Shown here: piece by piece, positions 43,802-52,756 of the stretch
Layout of the letters: every line of letters starts with the position of its first letter
Position numbering within the stretch: the stretch's first letter is position 1
Assembly: GCF_003003775.1 (NCBI RefSeq)
Contig: NZ_PVWJ01000004.1
Coordinates: forward strand, 1-64,000
From: Merismopedia glauca CCAP 1448/3
GTDB taxonomy: Bacteria; Cyanobacteriota; Cyanobacteriia; Cyanobacteriales; CCAP-1448
DNA length: 64,000 bases
Direction of reading: 5' to 3'
Program-made: the position numbers and the translations under genes
Notes under the pieces: model-generated
Told to the model about the DNA's origin: nothing
Databases searched by the model: none
The model's input: the letters and a program-made list of their open reading frames with translations, nothing else

Positions 43802-45538
43802 TTGAAATCTCAGGTTAGCCGTTCAGTTGCTCAAAACCCCAATGTGCCTCCTGAAAGTTCTACTCTAGGATTCATGAAGATCTCATCCTTATGGAGTAGG
43901 AAAGGGAATCAACCCCCTTGGGTGTTACTAGTAGCGGCTGGAATAGTAGCAATTGCGATCGCCTTACCCCTAGCTTATCTGGTAATGCGCACCGCTAGCA
44001 TTGAAAGTTCAGAACTGTGGGAATTAGTTTCCAGGCGGCGCACGTTGCAAGTATTATTCAACAGTGCTGCAATGGCAGTTATTGTAACTCTTAGCTGTGC
44101 GGCGATCGCCATTCCTCTAGCTTTCTTAACTTTGCGTACCGATCTGAAGTGGCGGCGATTTTGGCTGATAGCGACGACTTTACCCCTAGCTGTTCCCAGC
44201 TATGTCGGTAGTTTTACCCTATTATCAGCTTTTAGCCCCAAAGGTAGCTTATTACAACTTCTGGTAGAACCTTTGGGTGTCAAAGAGTTACCATCTATTT
44301 ATGGTTGGACGGGCACAATTCTAGCCATGACTCTGTTTACTTACCCTTACTTATTACTGAGTGTCAGGGCAGGTTTGCAAGGGATAGATCCAGCCTTAGA
44401 AGAAGCTGCGCGCAGCCTAGGAAAAACCCCACAACAGACATTTTGGCAAATTACCTTACCCCAATTACGCCCAGCTTTAGTTGGTGGCGGGTTATTAGTC
44501 GCCCTTTACTCTTTGCGGGATTTTGGTACTCCTTCTTTGATGCAATTTGATGCCTTTACCCGCATTATTTACTTACAGTATAGAGGCAGTTTTGATCGCC
44601 ATGCCGCAGCCGCTTCAGCATTGATGTTAGTCGGACTAATTTTATTAATTCTATGGCTGGAAAATCGCGTCAGAACCCGTGCTAAATACTACAGTCGTGG
44701 TTCCGGGCGATTCAACCAGGGATCGCTTCGTCAATCCCATTCTCCCCATCTGGTTAAGCTCGGTTTTTGGCAGTTGCCAGCGCAGATTTTTTGCACGTTG
44801 GTAGTCAGTTTAAGTTTAGTGTTGCCGATTGGTGTGACTTTGTTTTGGTTACTTCGGGGTTGGAGTAATACCGAAATCTTGCCTAGTTTACTCCCAGCCG
44901 TGTTGAATTCGGTTTGGGCATCGGGAATCGCAGCATTGGTAGCGATATTATTTGCTCTGCCAGTAGCTATCTTATCCATTCGCTTTCCATCTCGCTTGAG
45001 CGCCATTTTAGAAAGGACTGCTTATCTGGGATTTGGCTTACCAGGAATCGTCGTCGCCCTATCTTTAGTATTTTTTGGGGCGAATTATGTTCCCTGGCTG
45101 TATCAAACCATACCCATGCTGGTTTTTGCCTATTTAGTCCTATTTTTACCCCAAGCCATCGGGACTTTACGCAGTTCCCTGTTGCAAATCAATCCCCAGT
45201 TAGAAGAATCGGCGCGAATTTTGGGAAAAAGCCAATGGTCTAGCTTTTGTCAAATCACCTTACCACTATTGCGCCCAGGAGCGATTGCCGGAGCGATGTT
45301 AGTCTTTTTGACTGCAATTAAAGAGTTACCTGCAAATTTGTTACTTGCTCCCATCGGCTTTGAAACTTTAGCCGTCCAAATCTGGAAAGCGACGGAAAAC
45401 GTGGCTTTTGCTGATGCAGCCGCCGCATCTTTGACAATTTTACTGGTTTCGTTGGGTTCCACCCTATTATTACTGTCTCAGGAGGAAGGAAGAGGAAGAG
45501 ATGAAGTCAGAAGTCAGAAGTCAGAAGTCAGAAGTTAA
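43802..45538 (+). CDS. futB: Iron(III) ABC transporter permease (FutB/FbpB type)
   Basis: This is a fused permease with about 12 membrane helices in two halves. Each half carries an EAA loop for ATPase contact (EEAARSLGKTPQQTFWQITLP and EESARILGKSQWSSFCQITLP). It starts at a TTG three bases after futA. The last 20 or so residues (EEGRGRDEVRSQKSEVRSQ...) are encoded by an AGGAAGAGG stretch and a GTCAGAA heptamer array. The natural C-terminus has thus been extended or replaced by repeat DNA; the transport core looks intact. Confidence 0.92.
   Translation: MKSQVSRSVAQNPNVPPESSTLGFMKISSLWSRKGNQPPWVLLVAAGIVAIAIALPLAYLVMRTASIESSELWELVSRRRTLQVLFNSAAMAVIVTLSCAAIAIPLAFLTLRTDLKWRRFWLIATTLPLAVPSYVGSFTLLSAFSPKGSLLQLLVEPLGVKELPSIYGWTGTILAMTLFTYPYLLLSVRAGLQGIDPALEEAARSLGKTPQQTFWQITLPQLRPALVGGGLLVALYSLRDFGTPSLMQFDAFTRIIYLQYRGSFDRHAAAASALMLVGLILLILWLENRVRTRAKYYSRGSGRFNQGSLRQSHSPHLVKLGFWQLPAQIFCTLVVSLSLVLPIGVTLFWLLRGWSNTEILPSLLPAVLNSVWASGIAALVAILFALPVAILSIRFPSRLSAILERTAYLGFGLPGIVVALSLVFFGANYVPWLYQTIPMLVFAYLVLFLPQAIGTLRSSLLQINPQLEESARILGKSQWSSFCQITLPLLRPGAIAGAMLVFLTAIKELPANLLLAPIGFETLAVQIWKATENVAFADAAAASLTILLVSLGSTLLLLSQEEGRGRDEVRSQKSEVRS
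45503..45535. repeat. Heptamer array (GTCAGAA) forming the 3' end of futB
   Basis: About four to five units of GTCAGAA are translated in frame as repeats of EVRSQKS before the TAA of the permease gene. It is the same heptamer as at 5906 and 39949. Confidence 0.8.
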
Positions 45539-45547
45539 CAATCGTAG

Positions 45548-45598
45548 GTTGGGTTGAGCTTGCGTTCGCGCAGCATCTCCGATAGGAGAAAACCCAAC
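45548..45598. repeat. Inverted repeat GTTGGGTT/AACCCAAC
   Basis: The arms at 45548-45555 and 45591-45598 enclose a GC-rich 35-base interior containing GCGTTCGCGC. A run of CAACA- and CCAACA-like units follows up to 45665. The GTTGGGTTGA arm also occurs at about 14707. Confidence 0.5.
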
Positions 45599-45665
45599 AC
45601 CCCCAACAATCAACCATTAACCACCAGCATCCAACAGTCAACATCCAACATCTAACACCCAACCG

Positions 45666-46718
45666 ATGAACATAACCCCAATCCTGGAATTAGAAGGTGT
45701 AACAAAGTCTTTTTCTGCTGAGCAAGTACCAGCAGTAGCAGATTTGAGCTTGAGCGTGCCTCCAGGAGATATTTTGGGCTTACTTGGTCCTTCTGGTTGC
45801 GGTAAAACTACTTTGTTGCGCTTAATTGCTGGATTTGAACGACCGAATCTCGGTAAAATCCAAATAGGCGGACAAGTCGTAGCTAGTGAAAGTAAATGGA
45901 TACCACCAGAACAGAGACAGCTAGGGATGGTATTTCAAGACTATGCTCTGTTTCCCCATTTGACGGTTTTAGAAAATATCGGTTTTGGGTTGCAAAATAT
46001 AGGTAAAGTAGAAGCTAACCAAAGAATCACAGAAGCTATAGCTTTGGTAGGACTTAAAGGACTAGAAAAGCGCTATCCTTACGAACTTTCTGGGGGTCAG
46101 CAGCAACGAGTCGCTTTGGCTAGGGCATTGGCTCCTAGACCCAAATTAATTTTACTAGATGAAGCCTTGAGTAACTTAGATAGACAGGTACGCGATCGCC
46201 TCCGAGAAGAAGTCAGACATATCCTCAAAAGTGCGGGAATCTCGGCTGTCTTCGTCACTCACGATCAACAGGAAGCCTTAGCCATTTCCGATCTAGTCGC
46301 GGTGATGCGCCAAGGACATTTGGAACAGTGGGGAACCCCAGAAAGCATCTATACTAAACCTGCATCCCGTTTTGTCGCCTCCTTTGTCACCCAAGCCAAC
46401 TTTCTCGCCGCTAAGAGATTAAGCGCAGATCTGTGGGAAACCGAGATTGGCTGCTTTGAACTCCCCCAGAACTACGTCAATGGCGATACTGGAGAATTGA
46501 TGATTCGTCAAGAAGATTTAATCTTGAAAGCAGATCCAGAAGGGAAGGTGAGGATTTGCGATCGCCAGTTTTTAGGTAGAGAATATAGGTATTGCTTACA
46601 AACCTCTTCTGGAAAAGAATTACACGCCCTGACAGATAAAGAAACAGATTTATCTATCGGTACTCCCGTGCAACTATATTTAACTCGTCAGCAACCGCAG
46701 ATATTTATGGAAATGTAG
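45666..46718 (+). CDS. futC: Iron(III) ABC transporter ATP-binding protein
   Basis: This 350-residue ATPase of the FbpC/FutC class has Walker A GPSGCGKTT, a Q-loop in VFQDYALFPH, the ABC signature LSGGQQQRVALARAL, Walker B LILLDEALSNLD and the switch His in FVTHDQQEAL. A C-terminal regulatory domain follows (residues 240-350). The D-loop region reads DEALSN, as in iron transporters. It is the third gene of the importer, separated from futB by 127 bases of repeat-rich sequence, so it may also have its own promoter. Confidence 0.93.
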   Translation: MNITPILELEGVTKSFSAEQVPAVADLSLSVPPGDILGLLGPSGCGKTTLLRLIAGFERPNLGKIQIGGQVVASESKWIPPEQRQLGMVFQDYALFPHLTVLENIGFGLQNIGKVEANQRITEAIALVGLKGLEKRYPYELSGGQQQRVALARALAPRPKLILLDEALSNLDRQVRDRLREEVRHILKSAGISAVFVTHDQQEALAISDLVAVMRQGHLEQWGTPESIYTKPASRFVASFVTQANFLAAKRLSADLWETEIGCFELPQNYVNGDTGELMIRQEDLILKADPEGKVRICDRQFLGREYRYCLQTSSGKELHALTDKETDLSIGTPVQLYLTRQQPQIFMEM

Positions 46719-46763
46719 ATAGTCCTGGATGAGCTATATCGGCTTGCACCACGATATACGCTT

Positions 46764-49697
46764 TTAATTTTTATTGTTGCTCACAGATATTTCTCCCTCG
46801 TCGGTTGAGGTGAGAGTCTCGGAGGAACTTGACGGTGCAGTCTCTTCCAGATTGGCTCGCAGAGGTAGCCACACGGTAAACGTTGCTCCTTGCCCAACAC
46901 CTGGACTTTCAACCTCAATCGTCCCGCCATGAAGTTCTACCAATTGTCGAACAATTGATAATCCCAAGCCCAGACCAGAATTTGACCGAGTTGGGGAACC
47001 ATCTGCTTGACGGAAGCGATCGAATACGTAGGGCAGAAAGTCGGCACTGATGCCCTGCCCTGTATCGCTGACGGTTATTTGAGCTTGAGCGCCAAGAGCC
47101 GCCAGAGTAACGTTCACTCGTCCTCCGATGGGAGTGAATTTGATGGCATTCGTCAACAAATTCCAGATAACCTGCTGCAAACGGTCTGAATCTCGAGCGA
47201 TCGCTTCAGCCAGAGGCTGAAGCGATCGCTCGATCTGAATCTGTTTGGCATCTGCTGACACTTGCACCACGTCAATCGCCGCTTCAATTACCGAGGTCAG
47301 CCGAAGGGGACGAGGTTTCAAACGCAGCTTACCTGAAGTAATGCGGGAGATATCTAAGAGATCTTCAATCAGTTGGTTTTGTGCCATCGCACTTCGCTCG
47401 ATTGCTTCAAGTGCCTGAGTCATTTTGGTTGCGTCCATGTTTCGCTTGCGGAGCAACCGCGTCCAGCCCAGCATGGCATTGAGGGGGTTGCGAAGTTCGT
47501 GAGAAACTATCGATAAGAATTCATCTTTGGCAGTTTCTAGTTCCTCATTACTGCTTTGCAATTCCTCATTGCTGGACAAAATCTCTTCATTTGCCGCTTT
47601 TAAGTCTTGATTGGTGGCTTCCTGCTCCTCAATAATCGATCGCAGATATTCTTTGGTGGTTGTAAGTTCCTGTTCCAGTCGGTCAATTTCCTGTTTATCG
47701 CTCGTCGATTGGGTTTCAATTTCCCTAGCCTCCGTGGATTGAGGCATTATCGCTGAGGAAACTTCTTCAAACAGCACTAAAAAGTAGCCTTCTTCCAGGT
47801 TGCCAGTGGGAAGGGGGATCGCATCCACACTCACCTGTCTGACTCTATCGCCTTCTCGGATCTGCAAGCCGTCCTTTCTGACTGGCACTTCTCCCTTTTT
47901 TGCCTGGTGGATGGCGGTGCGTAGCTCTATCTTCAAGCCTTCTTTTGCCATTTTGAGTAGGTTGAGGCTGGCTCTACCAGGAGCGGGTTCCAGATAGAGA
48001 CTAGTCTGTCCGCGAAAATGCACAATCTCTAAATCACTGTTAATAATCACGCCGACAGGGGCGTACCTATCTAAAACGATCCGATCTGCCTGTTTCTGCA
48101 AGTCGAAGTCATTGCTGGCAGAATCCTTGATTCTAGAGTCAGAGCTAGCGATTGCACTAGGATAGTTGCTGGTAACCAGATCCAGGGTCAGTCGCGCTGA
48201 GGCTAGCTTTCTGGCATAAATTTTCTGTTTTTTATCTACCAAAGCAAACAAGTCTGACGCTTCACCCGTCGTCTCGGAAGTGCCCAACATCAGAAAGCCA
48301 GTTGGTTTCAGACCATAGTGGAAGATGGGCAGAATCTTCTTCTGCAACGCTGCGCCCAGATAAATCAGCACGTTGCGGCAGCTAATCAGGTCTAGCCTGG
48401 AAAATGGAGGATCGCTGCACAGGTTTTGTTTGGCGAAGACACACAGTTCGCGGATAGACTTGCCGATCTGATACCCGCCCTCGATCGGTACAAAGAATCG
48501 GTGGAGCCTTTCTGGGGAGACATCCGCAACCATGCTTTGCTGATAAACCCCCGCCCTAGCTCTTTCGATCGCCATCTCACTAATGTCTGTGGCATAAATC
48601 TGAATCGGTGGCTTGATGGGCTGGTTCTCCAAAAACTCCAGCAAGCAAATAGCGATCGAGTACGCTTCTTCCCCCGTCGAACATCCCGCTACCCAGATGC
48701 GAATCGGCACTTCTGGCGCTTTATCTTGGACAATTGCCGGAAACACCTTGCTTATTAAGGCTTCAAAGGCGGCTGGGTCGCGAAAGAAACTGGTGACATT
48801 GATCAACACATCCTCGTACAATGCCTGGACTTCTGCTGGGTGTTCTCGCAGGTAGGTGACGTAACTATCCAGACTTTCTAGCTTGTACAGCACCATCCGC
48901 CGCAAAATTCGCCGCTTCAAGGTGGTTTCTTTATAAAAGGTAAAATCTACCCCTGTCGCCGTCCGCAGCAGCCCAAAGATAGCTTGCAGGGCAGTCTCGT
49001 CTTCCGAGAGCGCTGCAACGGCTCTAGCAGGGTTTGGGTGAGTAACGTAAGGATTACGGCTAATTTTTGCCAGTTCTTCGGCAATCTCCTGCGGCGGCAG
49101 GATGAAATCTACTTGACCTGTGGCAACAGCAGTGTTGGGCATACTGCTGACCTCGGCTGAGTCCTCACACTGAGCAAATGTAATCCCACCTGCCCCTTTC
49201 ACGGCTTCGAGTCCCCGCGCCCCATCCCCATCACCTCCAGATAGCACGATTGCGATCGCTTTGCTGCCCCGATCTGCTGCTAGTGAGAGAAAGAAGGCAT
49301 CTACGGGCATGGAAACCCCACGGTTTCTCTCACGCGGGGTCAGTCTGAGCAATCCTTGAGCGATCGCCATCTTCGTGTTGGGCGGAATCACGTAAACACA
49401 GTTCGGCTCTACTACCATGCCATCTTGTACCTCAACCACCGGCATTGCGGTTTCTCTGGCAAGAATCTCCCTCAACAGGCTTTTTTGGTTGGGGGCTAAG
49501 TGCTGAATCAGCACAAACGCCATGCCTGTATCCGTTGGCAAATGACTCAGCAGTTGCCGAAATGCGTCTAAGCCCCCCGCAGAGGCTCCAATCCCGACGA
49601 CGGGGAATTGTTCATTCCGACCGCTTAGCTGCTCGCTATCAAGCTTTTCAGCAGCGTCAGGTTGAGGATAATCCTCAGATGATTGCTTTGGGTTCAT
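46764..49697 (-). CDS. CheB-CheR-PAS-histidine kinase hybrid
   Basis: The 977-residue multidomain sensor has, in order, a CheB methylesterase (about 30-215; Ser39 in GIGASAGG, His66 in IQHLAP, Asp156-158 in SGGDGDG) and a CheR methyltransferase (about 235-500; CSTGEEAYSIA, SCRNVLIYL). A PAS-like segment (about 550-650) and a long coiled coil (about 660-725) follow. The end is a HisKA domain with phospho-acceptor His733 in SHELRNPL and a HATPase domain (NLLTNAIKF, SDTGQGI, GLGLGLSIV). No receiver domain is present. An AGGAACTG leader supports the start. The gene looks more GC-rich than its neighbours, suggesting transfer. It runs convergently with futC. Confidence 0.9.
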   Translation of the reverse strand: MNPKQSSEDYPQPDAAEKLDSEQLSGRNEQFPVVGIGASAGGLDAFRQLLSHLPTDTGMAFVLIQHLAPNQKSLLREILARETAMPVVEVQDGMVVEPNCVYVIPPNTKMAIAQGLLRLTPRERNRGVSMPVDAFFLSLAADRGSKAIAIVLSGGDGDGARGLEAVKGAGGITFAQCEDSAEVSSMPNTAVATGQVDFILPPQEIAEELAKISRNPYVTHPNPARAVAALSEDETALQAIFGLLRTATGVDFTFYKETTLKRRILRRMVLYKLESLDSYVTYLREHPAEVQALYEDVLINVTSFFRDPAAFEALISKVFPAIVQDKAPEVPIRIWVAGCSTGEEAYSIAICLLEFLENQPIKPPIQIYATDISEMAIERARAGVYQQSMVADVSPERLHRFFVPIEGGYQIGKSIRELCVFAKQNLCSDPPFSRLDLISCRNVLIYLGAALQKKILPIFHYGLKPTGFLMLGTSETTGEASDLFALVDKKQKIYARKLASARLTLDLVTSNYPSAIASSDSRIKDSASNDFDLQKQADRIVLDRYAPVGVIINSDLEIVHFRGQTSLYLEPAPGRASLNLLKMAKEGLKIELRTAIHQAKKGEVPVRKDGLQIREGDRVRQVSVDAIPLPTGNLEEGYFLVLFEEVSSAIMPQSTEAREIETQSTSDKQEIDRLEQELTTTKEYLRSIIEEQEATNQDLKAANEEILSSNEELQSSNEELETAKDEFLSIVSHELRNPLNAMLGWTRLLRKRNMDATKMTQALEAIERSAMAQNQLIEDLLDISRITSGKLRLKPRPLRLTSVIEAAIDVVQVSADAKQIQIERSLQPLAEAIARDSDRLQQVIWNLLTNAIKFTPIGGRVNVTLAALGAQAQITVSDTGQGISADFLPYVFDRFRQADGSPTRSNSGLGLGLSIVRQLVELHGGTIEVESPGVGQGATFTVWLPLRANLEETAPSSSSETLTSTDEGEISVSNNKN

Positions 49698-50101
49698 CAG
49701 TTCCTATTCACAAAAACTAGTCTGAACTGGCTATTGGAGGTGTATAAATTTAATCTTCACAGTAGCAGATGGGGATAGTTCATCCAGTCTATCTTAAGTC
49801 CCAATACCTTTCTTTCTACAGGCAGTACTCACCAGGGCAATCGCATCTAATTCGAGGATAAAGCAGAGATGAGATATTAACCCAAGTTGCTAGTGATAAA
49901 TTGGATGTACTCTTGGGGGATTGGGGGACACGGAGACACGGAGACACGGAGACACAAAGAGGAAAATTTAATCAACAATCAACAATCAACAATCAACCAA
50001 GACGTTCATAACTCGGTAAAGTAGCTTAAGATTATTTAAAGAATCATAATTTGTCTCAAAGCGATCGGCTCGTCAAGACAGAAAACTTAGGAGGATAATC
50101 T
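49698..50101. other. Intergenic region with two tandem arrays
   Basis: About 400 bases lie between divergent genes, with no coding frame. They contain an octamer array ACACGGAG (about three and a half units, 49927-49956) and a heptamer array AATCAAC (about four units, 49971-49999). The aldolase promoter must lie in the last 100 bases; its ribosome-binding site is AGGAGGATAATCT. Confidence 0.6.
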
Positions 50102-51181
50102 ATGGCGCTCGTACCTATGCGGTTAATGTTGGATCATGCCGCCGAGGAAGGTTACGGCATTCCTGCATTCAACGTCAATAACATGGAGCAGATCCAATCA
50201 ATCATGCAGGCTGCTGCTGAGACAGATAGCCCTGTGATTTTACAAGCTTCTCGCGGTGCCCGTTCCTATGCTGGGGAAGCATTTCTGCGCCATTTGATTT
50301 TAGCAGCAGTTGAAACCTATCCCAATATTCCCATTGCCATGCACCAAGATCATGGTAATAGTCCTGCAACTTGCTATTCAGCCTTAAAAAATGGCTTTAC
50401 TAGCGTTATGATGGATGGTTCTTTGAAATCAGATGCTAAAACCCCAGCTAGCTTTGAATATAACGTCGATGTGACCCGCCAAGTGGTGGAAGTAGCCCAT
50501 GCTATAGGTGCTAGTGTCGAAGGCGAATTAGGGTGCTTAGGTTCACTCGAAACTGGTATGGGTGACAAGGAAGATGGTCACGGTTTTGAAGGTAAACTCT
50601 CTCACGACCAACTATTAACCGATCCTGATGAAGCCGTTCAGTTTGTAGAACAAACTGGTGTAGATGCTTTAGCTGTAGCCATTGGAACCAGCCACGGTGC
50701 ATACAAATTTACCCGCAAACCAACTGGAGAAATCCTCGCTATCAGCCGGATTGAAGAAATTCACAGCCGCTTACCCAATACTCACTTGGTGATGCACGGT
50801 TCTTCTTCGGTTCCTGAAGACTTGTTAGCTTTAATTAACCAGTATGGCGGTCAAATTCCTGAAACCTATGGTGTTCCTGTTGAAGAAATTCAAAAAGGAA
50901 TCAAGAGTGGCGTTCGTAAGGTGAATATTGATACCGATAACCGCTTAGCTATTACTGCTGCCGTTCGCGAAGCTTTAGCTGCAAATCCTAAAGAGTTCGA
51001 TCCCCGTCACTTCTTGAAGCCATCGATCAAGTATATGCAGAAAGTCTGTGCCGATCGCTATCAAGAATTTGGCGCTGCTGGTAATGCTAGCAAGATGAAA
51101 ATCATGAGTTTAGATGATTTTGCGGCTAAATATGCCAAAGGTGAATTACAAGGACCTCGCAAACAAGCTGTAGCGGTCTAA
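50102..51181 (+). CDS. fba: Fructose-1,6-bisphosphate aldolase, class II
   Basis: This zinc aldolase acts in glycolysis, gluconeogenesis and the Calvin cycle; the cyanobacterial form also takes sedoheptulose bisphosphate. Key residues are in AMHQDHGNS (metal His and catalytic Asp), [33 protein letters not shown] (metal His), [10 protein letters not shown] (metal His) and [13 protein letters not shown]. At 359 residues it is the cyanobacterial CbbA type. A strong AGGAGGAT site seven bases before the ATG predicts high expression. A clear terminator follows at 51242. Confidence 0.95.
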   Translation: MALVPMRLMLDHAAEEGYGIPAFNVNNMEQIQSIMQAAAETDSPVILQASRGARSYAGEAFLRHLILAAVETYPNIPIAMHQDHGNSPATCYSALKNGFTSVMMDGSLKSDAKTPASFEYNVDVTRQVVEVAHAIGASVEGELGCLGSLETGMGDKEDGHGFEGKLSHDQLLTDPDEAVQFVEQTGVDALAVAIGTSHGAYKFTRKPTGEILAISRIEEIHSRLPNTHLVMHGSSSVPEDLLALINQYGGQIPETYGVPVEEIQKGIKSGVRKVNIDTDNRLAITAAVREALAANPKEFDPRHFLKPSIKYMQKVCADRYQEFGAAGNASKMKIMSLDDFAAKYAKGELQGPRKQAVAV

Positions 51182-51241
51182 GTTAATTAAATAATATAGG
51201 GGTTAGCTTTAATTCACTTTCCCCTGACCTATTCGTTTATG

Positions 51242-51269
51242 AGGTAGCTTCACAGCTACCTTATTTTTT
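51242..51269 (+). terminator. Rho-independent terminator of fba
   Basis: AGGTAGCT-TCAC-AGCTACCT is followed by TATTTTTT. The 8-bp stem and T run are typical, 60 bases past the aldolase stop. Confidence 0.88.
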
Positions 51270-51315
51270 ATGCGCTTTGGGAACATCTGCAAAGCTTACC
51301 CAAAGGATAGACTCA

Positions 51316-51459
51316 ATGCCAGAAAAGTTACTTCTCAAGAGCGATCTGAGAGGGTTAAATAATATGTCACCGTTTAAACAGATCCAAAATCCAAGTTGTT
51401 TTGATCTACCTAAGTCCAAACTCACGCTATTTGAGCAACCAGAAAGGGGTAAATTATGA
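51316..51459 (+). CDS. Possible small gene coupled to the next one
   Basis: This 47-codon frame starts at an ATG eight bases after AAAGGAT. The product is basic and polar, with no known motif (MPEKLLLKSDLRGLNNMSPF at the start). Its TGA overlaps the ATG of the next small gene (ATGA), which is the main reason for listing it. It lies beyond the fba terminator. It could equally be a leader without a protein product. Confidence 0.3.
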   Translation: MPEKLLLKSDLRGLNNMSPFKQIQNPSCFDLPKSKLTLFEQPERGKL

Positions 51460-51608
51460 AAAAGATGATTTGGCATCCAGAAGAAAAGGATAAAGAAGTC
51501 AATCAGTATCTAGAAAAAGCTAACCACGCCCCTTATGTAGGTATTTGGGCACTGATGCTACTTTTGATTACTGGTTTCACTGTTTTAGTATTGATGGGCA
51601 GTGTATAG
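51456..51608 (+). CDS. Small single-pass membrane protein
   Basis: The 50-residue product starts MKKMIWHPEEKDKEVNQYLE and ends with one hydrophobic helix (YVGIWALMLLLITGFTVLVL). GAAAGGGG lies six bases upstream of the ATG. The pattern of a charged N-terminus plus one helix is that of small thylakoid or plasma-membrane subunits, but I do not recognise the family. It is missed by length-based ORF calls. Confidence 0.6.
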   Translation: MKKMIWHPEEKDKEVNQYLEKANHAPYVGIWALMLLLITGFTVLVLMGSV

Positions 51609-51715
51609 GAAATTTTGCGGTTGGAGCTTAAAAAGACCTGGCAAGTCTTTTCGTCAACCAGTTATTGGAGATGCAAAGTCTTGCCTTTTAGCGCACTAAA
51701 TCTCTCCCAAAATCT

Positions 51716-52291
51716 TCACACAGTCAAATTCCGCTCAATCCGGCGATCGGGGAGAAGCCACATGGCTGCAACCAAAATGTAGATGCCAAAGGCAACCCAT
51801 GAATTCACAAAGGCGAGGGGGATGGCTAAAGCATAGAATACTACAGACAGCTTGCCTTTTAAATCTCGACCTAGCGCTAGAGCCAAAGGCGAATCTGTGC
51901 CGTGGAGAGCAATGAGAACGCGGGTAAGAATATAGTAAGCGATCGCAGCTAATAACAATACCCCACCATAAAGGGCAACTGGTAAAGCAGCAAAGTGATT
52001 TTCTCCCATCCACCCCGTAGCGAAGGGGATGAGTGACAACCAGAACAGCAAATGCATATTAGCCCAAAGAACATAACCATTAACGTGGCGCACTGCTTGT
52101 AGCAAGTGATGGTGGTTGTTCCAATAGATACCGAGATAAATAAAACTCAGCACATAGCTCAAAAATACTGGAAGTAATGGGCTTAAGGCTGCCCAATCAT
52201 CTCCATGAGGTACTTTGAGTTCTAGCACCATGATAGTTAGAATGATGGCAATTACAGCATCGCTAAATGCTTCTAACCTTCCTTTTCCCAT
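51716..52291 (-). CDS. TMEM175-family (DUF1211) membrane protein
   Basis: Bacterial TMEM175 homologues are potassium-permeable channels. The first helix holds the family signature RLEAFSDAVIAIILTIMVLE (RxxxFSDAVxAI). Five further helices follow, including VFLSYVLSFIYLGIYWNNHH, which is the usual six-helix topology for a 191-residue member. The C-terminus (WLLPDRRIERNLTV) is normal. It is next to minE on the same strand, 42 bases away. Channel function here is inferred from the family. Confidence 0.85.
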   Translation of the reverse strand: MGKGRLEAFSDAVIAIILTIMVLELKVPHGDDWAALSPLLPVFLSYVLSFIYLGIYWNNHHHLLQAVRHVNGYVLWANMHLLFWLSLIPFATGWMGENHFAALPVALYGGVLLLAAIAYYILTRVLIALHGTDSPLALALGRDLKGKLSVVFYALAIPLAFVNSWVAFGIYILVAAMWLLPDRRIERNLTV

Positions 52292-52332
52292 CTATCTAAG
52301 CACTCCTTTATTGGTTGGGCTACGATCGCCTC

Positions 52333-52611
52333 TTAATCGTATTCCGTCTCTTTAACCCTACGAATGGGTAAGTTAGCAATTAGGGCTGTAGTTCTTTGAT
52401 TGCTTTCTAAAGAAAACTCTAATCCGTCTGGATCGATTTCTACGTAGCGAGATACTACTTCTAGGATTTCTCGACGCATAGCCTCAACCATAACTGGACT
52501 AAGTTCAGAGCGATCGTGAGCTAGCACTAGTTGCAGACGATGCTTAACTTGTTTGCGGCTACTATCGCTATTTTGACGGGGAAACAGTTGATCTAAAAAT
52601 TCGCTGATCAT
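52333..52611 (-). CDS. minE: Cell division topological specificity factor MinE
   Basis: MinE releases MinD from the membrane and drives its pole-to-pole oscillation. The 92-residue protein has an N-terminal amphipathic segment ([13 protein letters not shown]) and the anti-MinCD/dimerisation region ([14 protein letters not shown]-like, here [18 protein letters not shown]). [20 protein letters not shown] follows. It is the last gene of minC-minD-minE; a 145-base gap with GC-rich interspersed sequence separates it from minD. Confidence 0.95.
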   Translation of the reverse strand: MISEFLDQLFPRQNSDSSRKQVKHRLQLVLAHDRSELSPVMVEAMRREILEVVSRYVEIDPDGLEFSLESNQRTTALIANLPIRRVKETEYD

Positions 52612-52756
52612 GGGGTTGCTCGAACCTGATGAAATTTAGAAGCTCTCACTTGAAGTTTGCTATAAAAATGAGGGATGGGGACTATCAGATAGAGCGATGC
52701 CGCTAGATAGTCTTCAAGCCTTGTCGAGACGCGGCGGCTACGCGATTCGCCAAAAT

